A stretch of DNA of 26,580 nucleotides from Chara braunii (taxonomy: Eukaryota; Streptophyta; Charophyceae; Charales; Characeae): contig BFEA01000025.1 in assembly GCA_003427395.1 (NCBI GenBank), forward strand, positions 3,536,938-3,563,517, given 5' to 3'. The notes under the pieces were generated by a model. The model did no database searches. It saw only the letters and a list, made by a program, of their open reading frames with translations, and was not told where the DNA came from. Position numbers and translations under genes: made by a program. Each line of letters starts with the position of its first letter. The stretch's first letter is position 1. Positions 1 to 8,945 of the stretch are shown here, piece after piece.

Positions 1-53
1 AGAGAGAGAGAGAAAGAAAGAGAGAGAGAAAAAAAAAAAAAAAAAAAAAAAAA
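1..53. repeat. GA-rich microsatellite with poly(A)
   Basis: Imperfect (GA)n passing into about 22 consecutive A. Simple sequence with no coding content. The following 54-300 is G- and A-rich low-complexity DNA. Confidence 0.95.
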
Positions 54-420
54 TGGGAGGATGGGAGAGAGGAGGACCTACTTCTCCCGACCTACCCGCT
101 GCCTCCCCGTTTTTTGGGGGGGGGAAGAAGAAAAAGAAAATAAAAGAAAAGGAAAAAAAATAAAAAAAATAAAATGAGAAAACGGGATAAGATTTTATAA
201 AAACTTGTGTTTTGTGGTGTGCGCCAATATTGTTTTGGTGGCGTAAAACAATTTTGTCGGCCTTGAATGTTTTTATGTAGGTAGCGAGGCATCTAGGCCA
301 TGCGCGTGAAGTTTTTTAGATCTTTTTATTAGGCGAAGGTTTTTTTTTAAATCATCAAAGTCGGGGTACTTTTTGCACCTTGCTCTAAGCCCAACGGGGA
401 GGGCAGAGGAAAAGGAATGA
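54..420. other. Low-complexity intergenic DNA
   Basis: Purine-rich on the plus strand up to about 180 (runs of G and A), then AT-rich. The only open frame, on the minus strand at 92-292, is made of homopolymer translations (F/L runs) and is not credible as a gene. I see no RNA gene or mobile-element signature. Confidence 0.6.
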
Positions 421-423
421 CTA

Positions 424-837
424 TTGTTGGTTTCAACAACATGCACCTGGTTGAAGTAAGGGCCGGGTGCATTGTAGTTAGAGTTAATTTTATTTTTATT
501 TTTATTTTGTCTTTTTCTCTTTATTTTTGTGCATTCTCATGAGGACACTTGTTCTCACAAAGTGCAACCTCCGGCAGAAAACTGCTAAAGGTAACTGTCA
601 GGCTCCCGCTTTTACAGAGAGCCTGAAAATGGAAGGGTCACCCTCAATGTATCTGCCATAGGAAAAGAAGCCAGATACATAAAATTGAAACGGGTTATAT
701 CTCTCCAACCCCTTATCAGAAAAATAAAAGAAAAACACTTTTGAAAATGGCAAAAACTCAGCTATCTCGTGAAATTCCGAGATAGATGAGACAAAGAAAA
801 GAAAAATGAAAATGGGGCAGTTAAAGAAAACTGCCCC
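424..837. repeat. Run of short perfect inverted repeats
   Basis: Consecutive hairpin-forming inverted repeats: 424-439 (TTGTTG/CAACAA), 441-472 (ATGCACCTGG/CCGGGTGCAT, 10 bp with one G-T), 546-564 (CACTT/AAGTG), 574-585 (GCAG/CTGC), 599-625 (CAGGCTC/GAGCCTG), 692-711 (GGGTT/AACCC), 762-785 (CTATCTCG/CGAGATAG) and 814-837 (GGGGCAGTT/AACTGCCCC, 9 bp, 6-nt loop). The 4-6 bp stems are individually expected by chance; the 8-10 bp ones with short loops are not expected this close together. No coding frame spans the run. Confidence 0.6.
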
Positions 838-898
838 CACTAAGGCTGTGGTTGTGGTGCGGCCACAGTTGGCCCTGGATCTTTGTCAGATCAAGGAC

Positions 899-1543
899 TC
901 ACTGTGAGCCTGCGATTTTGCCTGGGGGTAGGAGTGACGTCCAGTCCTCCTTAGCCACTATAAAACAGGCAGTTGTCCTCAGCTGCCAGTGTGTGAAAAA
1001 CACACTTGAGTGTTGTTGGCTGCTGGAGGTATTGCCTGAGGCAACGTGGGCGGAGGCTGGAGGTCTGCAGTGGATCGCGAGAGGAGGATCAGGGCAGCCA
1101 TAGCCGGGGTAGGGAGCACTCTGATCCACTTCCCTCTGGTTGGTGCAGGTCCGATGGAGAGGTCCTAGGGACTCTGCGGGACCAAGGCGGCATGGCAAGA
1201 GTATTGTTTTTGCGGCAGCGACGGACGTAAGGCCCATATTAGTGGAGGTACTGGTAAACTGGACTAAGGCACCTACCGGCGGACGGACCTTTGGCAGGCA
1301 ACTTTCCCACTTTAGTTGGGAAATGCTGCTGAAAGTTTTCGACAGCAAACGGCGGATGGCAAGGCTATTGGCGGCGATACCTGAGGAACGGATCTGAAGC
1401 AGGTCATTTTCCCACCTTCGTGCAAAGGTGCTGCCAAAATTTTTCGACAGCGAGCGGCAGACGTCGACGCTTATTGGCGGCGGTACCAGGAGGACGGACC
1501 TGCGACACTTTGTTTTCCCACTTCTGAGGGGAAACGTTGCCAA
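899..1543 (-). other. 214-codon minus-strand open frame, probably chance
   Basis: The longest open frame in the window. It is antisense to the repeat units at 1.2-1.55 kb; its product has no domain, signal peptide or membrane segment that I recognise, and its internal similarity (WE-S/N-L near-repeats) simply mirrors the tandem DNA units. The equivalent position of copy C does not hold a matching frame. I treat it as non-coding and list it only because of its length. Confidence 0.3.
958..965 (+). promoter_or_regulatory. TATA-like box of composite repeat copy A
   Basis: CTATAAAA followed about 20 bp on by CAGCTGCC. The homologous site in copy C (17,405-17,413, CTATATAAA) is also followed by CAGCTGCC. 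Retention of a TATA-like site at the same place in two diverged copies suggests a Pol II start near 985 (inference). It precedes the hairpin units. Confidence 0.4.
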
Positions 1544-1560
1544 ACTTTTTTGGCGTCAAC
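1290..1560 (+). repeat. Three ~105-bp tandem units with variable-stem hairpins
   Basis: Each unit carries a hairpin followed at once by a conserved tail close to GCTGCCAAAATTTTCGACAGC. Hairpins: 1303-1323 (TTTCCCA/TGGGAAA), 1413-1430 (CACCTT/AAGGTG) and 1512-1535 (GTTTTCCC/GGGGAAAC, one wobble). Tails follow at 1324, 1431 and 1536. The stem sequences differ yet each pairs with itself, while the tail is conserved. The same tail recurs at 12.6-13.15 kb and 17.73-17.86 kb. Confidence 0.75.
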
Positions 1561-2181
1561 GACAACCACTTTTGCGGCGTTACGCGGCCGAAATTGTAGT
1601 TCGTCGGACAGGCACTAAGTGGAGGGAGAGTGCCAGATATTTTTGTTGCGACGAGGGGTTCGCCGTCAACGTCAGTGAAGGGGAAAATTGTTTCGTGACT
1701 ATTGCGGCGGTACGGCAGACGACATTAGAAGTATCGACGATAGTCTGTGGGTTGGACCAGGCTTATCATGGTGGAACGACACACAATGTAGTGTGTGCGT
1801 GTGTGCGTTCCCCAATGGTAGCGAGGTCATTGACATTGGCCAGTGAGATCTTTTGGCACCGGTGAGGCATGCGAGTAGGACTGGCGGTGCTGGCGGGACC
1901 GACACTCGCGAGCTTTATTTTTTTGTGAGGATTGGCAGAAGTGGTTTTGGTTGTTGTCGTCATCAGGTGCTGAAAGGAATAGTGCGGGACCACCTGGGAC
2001 CAGTTGAGACTGATGTGGAACCCGTGATTTTTTTTTGGAGTGTATGCGGCTTGTCGTTTTCACACTAGGGCCCACCCCGTGTGAGACGGACGAGTGGAGA
2101 GTGAATCGAGACAATTGGTCGATCGGGACTTACCTCGGAACTGCGGTCTTCTTTCACGACGAGTGTGTTTTACTTGGCTTT

Positions 2182-2260
2182 CTTGAGTGAGTTAGGTATT
2201 AGACACCACTTCACTCAAGGTCAATCGATTGACTCGGATTCCTTTTCACAACTGTGTGAA
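2182..2260 (+). repeat. Conserved three-hairpin block, copy A
   Basis: Three adjacent inverted repeats: 2182-2219 (CTTGAGTGA/TCACTCAAG, 9 bp), 2220-2233 (GTCAATCGATTGAC, perfect 14-bp palindrome) and 2245-2260 (TTCACA/TGTGAA). Copy C has the same three in the same order at 18,580-18,655, with changed loops and mostly preserved pairing. Probably part of a structured transcript or a cruciform-forming DNA block (inference). Confidence 0.7.
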
Positions 2261-2774
2261 CCCAGACTTTGCTTGACCCTGTTTGTTTTGAACGTTCATA
2301 ATAAAAGGTTGAGTAACGTGTGTGTGGTCATGCATGTGGAAAGTGGGATCTGACGGGAGTATGGGTTGCTGAATTTTTTGGACCTGTGGTTGTTTTTGTG
2401 TGTGCAGGTAGGTAGAAGGATGCTTGCAAAGGAGATCGATTATGCGTATTTGAGAAACGAGAAAATTATTGTCTTCCTTTTACTTCTCACATGCCTACAT
2501 GCCTTAAAGGGTTGGTTGTTTTGAAAAATGTCAATTTTGTGCGCATTGTAAAACGAACTCGATTCTCATAATAGATAAGGTCAAAAGGACTTAACTTTAT
2601 CCTGAGGGTTACCCGTTCTGCTCTGAATAACCTTATCTACCTGTACCTGTCCAAATGATTATCATTTTTTATCTCCTCTGATTTCTTCGTCAAAGTTACC
2701 TTGAACTCAAAAGAAATGAAATAACTGAAAGTTACTAGCGGTGGACGCTTTCTCTCTTACAAGGCAGTATCCGG

Positions 2775-2945
2775 GGCGAGGGTTCGTTGCTTTAGGAGCC
2801 GGCTCTGTTATCGACCCAGAGTAGACTGTTTTACGGGGGGGTACTTTGCCGATTCGGTGGAGACGATCCGACTTCTGAAATCCGAGTTTTGTGCTTGCGC
2901 GAGGAAGAGGAGTACCGCAGACCACTTCCTAAAGAGGGAGACACG
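2775..2945 (+). repeat. GGGTTCG block of composite repeat, copy A
   Basis: Aligns with 19,145-19,315: shared landmarks include CTGTTATCGAC, GGTACTTTGCCGA, TCGGTGG and GACCAC near the end. Several small open frames overlap on the minus strand, but they are not conserved in copy C. Role unknown. Confidence 0.7.
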
Positions 2946-3379
2946 AAACACTTCAAACAATACACATGAATAAGAATCATCCTCAAACAGTCTGTCATCC
3001 AAAAATTTTCGAAACGTATGGAGATGAGTGTGTGCATGTCTAATCTTAAATCGACGATAAGTTGGAATGAATGACTTTGGCAACGCATTTCATCAAGTCA
3101 AAACTAAGGCAATCGATTACCTTGTAAGTTGCATCAATATTATTGTCAGTAGCCAACTCCTCGTTGGCGGCTGTATAATTTTTGTGGAGTTCGACCCGAG
3201 GTGGTCGAATTTTGTTTTGATCTTGTGTGTTTGGATGTATTGTATAATGGTTTGAGTTCTTTGATTTCAGATTGAATATATCTTCCTATCGACTATAGTC
3301 AATTCCTTTTGATATAACTATGTGTGGTTGTTATAACTTTCTTTTGACTAGTATCGAAAGGGACTAGGATATAGTGGGT

Positions 3380-3870
3380 TTCACGCTTGGTTGAGACCGT
3401 CCTAGTCGACTTGCGTACACTTCGTTCTTAGGAGATCAACGCCCTAAGGGATGAATGGCGTCCGGGTTCAATAGGCGTTTTAATCCCGCGGACCTATACT
3501 ACAGCGAGCGAGCAAACGCCCTCAGTTGACCTATCTTTGCAACTACATGTATAAGCTTTCGCACGTGGGTCAGTAACTTGGTAGGGATACGCCCTTAAGG
3601 GTGGTGACAGCACCTTGGGGAAGGCAAGTTGTGCCCCGCAAGAACCTATCCAGTCGTAGAGGACCGAGGGAAGTACAGTTGGAGCACCCGGCTAGAGGGG
3701 CGAAGGGACGACGCCATCGTGACCGTCTCGGCAGTTCGCGGGGTTATTTTGCGTCGTCCCGAAGTTGTCTCTTATTTTCTTTTGTTAAATTCCTACGTGA
3801 CATTGGCAGGAGGGCTCCTGCCTCTTCGTGAGAAAAAGGCGGGCGCCGATGCACACGACACCGTATCATA
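3380..3870 (+). repeat. 3' block of composite repeat, copy A
   Basis: GC-richer block shared with 20,000-20,490 and, in part, with 14,720-14,960. Landmarks: GGTAGGGATACGCC (about 3,580), TGTGCCCCGCAAGAACC (about 3,630), CACCCGGCTAGAG (about 3,688), GACCGTCTCGGC (3,720s) and AAAAAGGCGGG near the end. Near the 3' end is an inverted repeat GGCAGGAG/CTCCTGCC at 3805-3822. Short plus-strand frames here (3601-3871) have partial counterparts in copy C but with shifts and no recognisable domain. Confidence 0.75.
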
Positions 3871-4134
3871 AAAACTCATATTGCTTGTGTGTCTTTTGTA
3901 GATGGCATATCTGTAGTGGATGTCATTTCACCAACATTTTTTTATCCTCATGATTCACAACCTTTTATTTTGGTTGGGGGAGGGGGAAAGGCAAAAAGGT
4001 CACCCATGCATATGACAGGTTCCTCAGAGGGACCTTTAATTCATCTAGAGGTGACCCTACTAGTGTTTTATTGAAATTACTGTCAGCAGTCGCTTCTTGC
4101 ACCACAACAGAATGCACACAGTGGAAAACTAATG
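3871..4134. other. Unique-looking spacer
   Basis: About 260 bp after the composite repeat, with no inverted or tandem structure of note and no credible frame. It runs into the poly(T)/(CT)n tract. Confidence 0.5.
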
Positions 4135-4164
4135 TTTTTTTTTTTTTTTTTTTTTNTTCTCTCT

Positions 4165-4232
<68 letters not shown>

Positions 4233-4248
4233 ATATATATATATATAT
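4135..4248. repeat. Compound microsatellite poly(T)-(CT)n-(CTAT)n-(AT)n, with one N
   Basis: Poly(T) from about 4135, one undetermined base (N) at 4156, then (CT)n, (ATCT)n and (AT)n to 4248. The N falls inside a homopolymer and is probably a sequencing or polishing ambiguity. It forms the left edge of an AT-rich island. Confidence 0.95.
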
Positions 4249-4270
4249 TGTAAACCATAGCAGTCTATTC

Positions 4271-4873
4271 GAATATGATCTTCCTATTATATGACATTTA
4301 ACATGCTTTCGTCTTTGCACACAAACAGATATTGTGGCAAGTACCAGGGGTACTTCTAAGGAAACACTTGAGCTCTCTTATAACAAACTTGCTATCCACA
4401 TATTGTAAACACATCTCGCCTTCATCGTTTGAAATTGATGAAAAAAAATTGCATCGTTTCTGATTTATGGATGATGCTTTAATCGTGTTTGTACACGTGA
4501 AAGAAGAGTCGAAGACGGACGGAACATTATAGAAAAATTAATTAAATATTAGCATCACACACTTACTTCGAGTTTGAAAGAGACACCAAATCTCGATAAT
4601 AGGAATTGAGAATGTTTGGAAAATATGGTGTACATAAAGGAGTATGAACCCATCCCAAGATGTTGTCTTTGGATGAAAAATGACGCAGGAGAGGTTGGTG
4701 GGTCTGGTTTGCACGTTGTGGCATTTTAGGAGTCAAGGTTCACTATGATGTATAGGATGTCGACCAACACATATAGACACAAGGATATTTCAAAAACTCT
4801 TCAACGATTTTTTTTTGAATCAAAATTATTAGAATATTATTGTGATGTTGTATGTAGAGCAATCACTTCTTAA
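4271..4873 (+). pseudogene. Relic of a Penelope-type reverse transcriptase
   Basis: Three segments in three frames keep the order of landmarks of Penelope-like RTs. First, codons from 4338: Q-V-P-G-V then LRKHLSS, at the position of the family's GxxMGxxLS motif. In the same frame, after a TGA at 4461-4463, F-M-D-D at 4464-4475 in the place of the catalytic YVDD, followed by ALIVF. Second, frame 1 from about 4561: TYFEFERD, resembling the IKFTFE stretch that follows the palm. Third, frame 2 from about 4745: MMYRMSTNTYRH, resembling the VYRKPTxT motif. Stops and at least two frame changes show it is dead. The N-terminus and any GIY-YIG endonuclease were not found. The AT-rich base composition differs from the flanks. 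Could be another YxDD RT family; moderate confidence from motif order only. Confidence 0.5.
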
Positions 4874-6110
4874 AGTAAGATAAATAATCAAATAAAGAAC
4901 AAGATGTTTTAAATAAAACAATTGTAATCATACAAGGGGGTATTGATTTGAACGAAGGTTGTACACTATTACTTTTTTTTCTTAAGTATTATATTTTTCA
5001 AGACTTCAAGGAATTTTTGAATTGTAGATATACCCTAAATCACATAATGCAATTCACCTATAGAGTAAAAAAAAAATAAAAATTAGTAAACCTAGGAGGG
5101 GGAAAGAAATCAGTATGAAGACTTCTTCAAGAAAAAAAAAAAAATCAAAACAACATATACTAGGGACCAATGCGACAGGGTAGTGCAAATTATGAAAAGT
5201 CACGACACAGAGCTAGTACGCGAATTGACCTAGAACCAATTATCATACTATATACAAATGAGCGGTAGACTATATCTGACGTCTATAAGCGGATTGACAA
5301 TAAACTCTTGATCGTATGGACAAAGTGCAAATAAGATAATGAGTTATTATGGGGTATTCATGTTGAGTAAAATCCATGGTACCTTCATGAGGAAGGGTTA
5401 CCGGTCATGTTTGAATCATGATTACAAGCAGATGTATAATGCACATCGAAATAAAGGTATTGAACATTATAAAATATAGAGATCATAAAACGTGGCAATT
5501 ACGGGCAATAACAAAATACGATTGATGATAACATTAAGCAGGGATTAGGGATGAGAGTCAGTTTGAACTTCTACCACTTGCAGAAGATAGAACCCGATAA
5601 TATGGAACACAAAAGGAGGGAAGATCCACTAATATAGAGGTGGAAGTAAATAAATAATCACTTCAAGTTGGAAATGCACGTAAGGATACCTAAAAGGTCC
5701 AAAGCAATACATCAGAGAATAAGTCGGGGTTTTGAATACCAATAGTCGATTAAATACCGAAAGCAAATCAATTGACAAATTAACAAATATAAGGATAGAC
5801 ATTAGTAGATAGAATCATAGGATCATCATAACTATAGTATACGAGCGCAATGGCAACTCGAGATGAACCAAATACGGTCAGAAAAAAAGAAACTATATGG
5901 TTGCTTCAGCGATGTGGAAAACATGTTGGCAGTATATCATCCCAAGATGCGAGGAGGAATCTGGACATACACAAGGGGAGAGCAATTTGGTGAAGTGGGA
6001 TGAACTGATGATGCGTGAATATATCGTATATGTAGATCTTGACACAGAGACAATGAGGAGAGTTTTGACATATGGGCAAAACTTTGTAATGTTAAAGACT
6101 ATTTAATGCA
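4874..6110. other. AT-rich remainder of the RT-bearing island
   Basis: Base composition continues from the RT relic, so this is probably the decayed remainder of the same element (inference). A 69-codon open frame at 5897-6106 (CxxxI then WDELMMREYIVYVDLD) is compositionally plausible but matches no family I know. No terminal repeat or poly(A) tail marks the end; composition changes sharply near 6,110-6,180. Confidence 0.35.
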
Positions 6111-6179
6111 GAAGGCGGAAAGGGTAACTCCATCTATTTATTTATTTATCTTTGATATACGCCTCACTCTTCCCAAAAG

Positions 6180-6850
6180 TAAGCCCAGGTAGAGCGGTGT
6201 CGGCACGAATACCCTGACAAGGGTATCCGCCCTTGTTTTTGCAAGTGACCGGAAGTACGAGTAGAGGTCTAAAGTGTGTTGCGCGAGACACGCCTAGGTC
6301 TGTTTGGTTACATAGGTAAGTTGCTTGATTAGTGTAGAGCGGGTGTGGGCGCGAGGGATTAAGGCGCGCGTGTGATTTTTCTACTTTGGATTATGCAACT
6401 GGCGTAGTTGGTCGGCCTGACTCTGGTTACTAGGAGTCAGAGGTGCCCTTGGCAGGGATAGGTGACCGTTAGTAGTCTAACGTGCGAAGTAGGGTGCGGG
6501 GTGGCCACGGCGCAAAGAGGGCAAGCCGGCGTAGGAGCCTAGCAGTAGCGTGTCTAATGGGAGGTAGGAATGAGGCATGGGGGCTGCACCGCACCTCTTC
6601 ATATGGAATACCGCGCTGGCCAGTAATAGGTTTGGGCTTAACCCTATGGGTTACAGTGTCGGACTGTCGCAGCGGAGATACGGGGATCAAGGCCAGCGGC
6701 CGGCAGCAGAGGAGCGGAGCATCACACTTTGAAGATGCCGAGGGGTTGAGGGCCCGGCGGGGCTATCCCCCTTGGTTTTGTTGTCGGCCCACCTGTGGGC
6801 CCAGCCGGCGGAACTGAGAAGGGTACGACGGTAGTGTTCATATCTTCATT
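6180..6850. repeat. GC-richer segment, beginning with a short dispersed repeat
   Basis: The start (about 6,198-6,240: GTCGG..C..A.ACCCTGACAA.GGTAT.TGCCC) matches about 15,120-15,160, so a short repeat is shared. The remainder (6,250-6,850) is GC-rich, with short overlapping frames on both strands (for example 6482-6817 plus and 6469-6690 minus) and no recognisable product. Confidence 0.4.
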
Positions 6851-8860
6851 TTTACTTTTATTTTTTTTCTAGTTTGAAATTCCCATCCTGTTTTTTTTTT
6901 GGGACACGGCGCACCAGGCTGTCTGCCAGGGCTAGCGGGCGCGAGCAGTTGGTACAACCATAAATTGTTGAAACATGGACCGGGAAAAGTTCGACGAGTT
7001 CATGAGCTGGTGGGTGCTCTGACCCACGGGGTAGAGGGAATCTGACTGTCGGGAATCCTCTGCGGGCGCATCTGTCCACCAGCCGCGATCTGCAGTGAGA
7101 GGTTTGAGTGTGAGCATGCCCGTTGGGCGCGGCAAGGTGCGGGACCGGTCACACAGATTTGTCGAGGTTCCAAAGTTGCCCGTACGTGTGGCCATTTGTC
7201 AACAGCCTGCGTAGCAGCGGGGCCAAGGAAAGTTGTGGCCACCGCTGGAAGTGATCACAAAGGCGCTATTTATTTTCTATTATTTTTTATTTTATTATTT
7301 TGTTGGTCTCCAAGAATTGGTGAAAATTCGTTCACAAGAGTTCTCGCACTTGTGGATGGCGTCGTGTGACCAGCAAAGTGCCAACTGCCATTTCTGCAGA
7401 TGGGCAGGGCCTTTGTCCCATCTGAAAAGGTACAGCAATGTGACCCCTTGGAAACCGAAAGATGATGAATTGTGTCGAGGGCACAGTCCAATAAAGAGTA
7501 CCGGTGGGAGGCTGCCATAGTACTTGCAGTGCGGCAAGCTGTCCCATCAGCTGATAAACAAGGTATGAGCATAAAAGGGTCATGGGAATTGCGGTAAAAA
7601 CCCGCAGCAATGATGACCTGCAAATGGTCCTTCGGACCTGGGTATAGGGCGGAGGGCTATTCAAGCCACCTAGTTGCTAGTTCCCTCTGAGGCTGGCCTC
7701 GGGCTAGCAGGAGCCAAAGTGGGGTGCAGTCTGCGACTGCCCCATCTGCCGGGCCCGATCTGCTGCGAAAGGCTTGAAACTAAGCATGCCCAGTAAGACA
7801 CAAAAAGATAGTGGGCTAAGCTTGGCCCAGCGTGCCGCGAACGTTGGGGCTGGAACATCCAGCAATATTGCTGCAAAATATTAGTCAGGCCTAGTAGTTG
7901 TTTCCCCATAAAAGAGGCAGGAGATGATGGAGCACTTTCAGTATGATGAGGTGAGACCGGGCGCATCACTCTTTGCTGTTGCCCGCCATCATGGTTGATC
8001 CTGACGGTAGTCATCTGCTTGTTCGAAGGAGTAAGCCTCGGTGAGAGGGGGAGGTGCAAAAAAGGAGATGACAGGAGGCAAGAGAGGAAGAGAAGAGTGA
8101 AGGGGGAGGTAGAATGAACCCGGGCGCTGGTCTGTGCCAGGTGCATTGAATATTGAGGCAAAGGACGATGGCGGAAGTGATGGTGGGCGTGTGGGAGTGA
8201 CATACACATATCTCACTCAACTGATACCGGAAGCTAGCGAGAGGCAGCACTAACTAGAGGTTTTGGGCCAGGGCGAATCCATTAGTGAGGTTAGTTTTGT
8301 TGTTAGAGTAGTGGAAAAAGGGTTAGTAAAGAAAACGGGGTGCGCGGGTGACACGGGCGAGTAAATATGGTGGGAGGGAAAAACTTATATCTCGTCCGTT
8401 TCTTGACGAAAACGGGCGAGTGAAGGTGCGTTTCGGAGGTTTTCGTACGCTGCGAGACGATTGGTGAACTCAGATCTGTGATTCATAGGCTGGTCTGGCC
8501 GGTACGGATAACGAGGGCTGCGCGAGGATTATTAAAATTGTTTTGGGGAATGTATTGCCCCACTCTCTGATGGGATATTCATTCTCATCATCGTGGTCGT
8601 CTTCTTCGTGTTCGCAGTCCGACAACGAGCAGCAAACTGCGGTGCTAGTATAAAGAGCAGCAACAACGGTGCTGGTATACTACTCGCTGCCCGTTCAAAT
8701 TCGCGTTTGTCTTCTTCGTGATCGTGATAGAATCACTGACCCTCGTCATCACTGTCAACCCCATTAGTAAATTGGCGGCGTTCCTGTATAGGTGTGAGTG
8801 TGTGTGGGAGGGAGAAGGCTTGTATCTTCTTCACAGATGAGGCGCGAGCGGCAGCAGTAA
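6851..8860. other. Non-coding region with small inverted repeats
   Basis: No supported gene. Notable inverted repeats: 7397-7424 (CAGATGGG/CCCATCTG, 8 bp), 7590-7606 (TGCGG/CCGCA), 7626-7638 (GGTCC-TTC-GGACC), 7812-7829 (18-bp near-palindrome around AAGCTT), 7850-7862 (CTGGA-ACA-TCCAG) and 7860-7873 (CAGCAATATTGCTG, perfect palindrome). A 179-codon minus frame (7670-8209) has no recognisable domain and is probably chance. Confidence 0.5.
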
Positions 8861-8861
8861 T

Positions 8862-8871
8862 ATGTGTGTGC

Positions 8872-8943
<72 letters not shown>
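8862..8943. repeat. (TG)n(AG)n compound microsatellite
   Basis: About 47 bp of alternating TG (with a CGCG interruption) followed by about 35 bp of AG. The purine/pyrimidine-alternating and purine-only halves could adopt Z-DNA and triplex structures (general knowledge). It gives artificial CV and RE repeats in translated frames. Confidence 0.97.

Positions 8944-8945
<2 letters not shown>

Larger units (their letters stand above)
850..3870 (+). repeat. Composite ~3-kb repeat, copy A
   Basis: Colinear but diverged copy of the sequence at about 17,090-20,490. Matching blocks by eye: TATA-like region and CAGCTGCC (955-990 vs 17,403-17,440), paired GGGAC motifs (1,986 and 1,996 vs 18,151 and 18,161), hairpin block (2,160-2,440 vs 18,560-18,850), a 170-bp block starting GGGTTCG (2,775-2,945 vs 19,145-19,315) and a 3' block (3,380-3,870 vs 20,000-20,490). 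No long open frame is shared by both copies, so it looks like a non-coding repeat, perhaps a non-autonomous retroelement derivative (inference). Terminal repeats and a target-site duplication were not found, so the limits are approximate. Confidence 0.7.

Noticed and set aside
899-1543. 214-codon minus-strand frame as a gene
   Set aside because: It is antisense to the tandem hairpin units, has no recognisable domain, and copy C of the repeat has no matching frame. Its length is explained by lack of stops in GC-richer repeat DNA.
5897-6106. 69-codon frame as a short gene
   Set aside because: No recognised homology; it lies in the decayed AT-rich island and probably belongs to the relic element.
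7670-8209. 179-codon minus-strand frame as a gene
   Set aside because: Low-complexity S/P/L/H content, no family resemblance, and no supporting promoter or splice structure.
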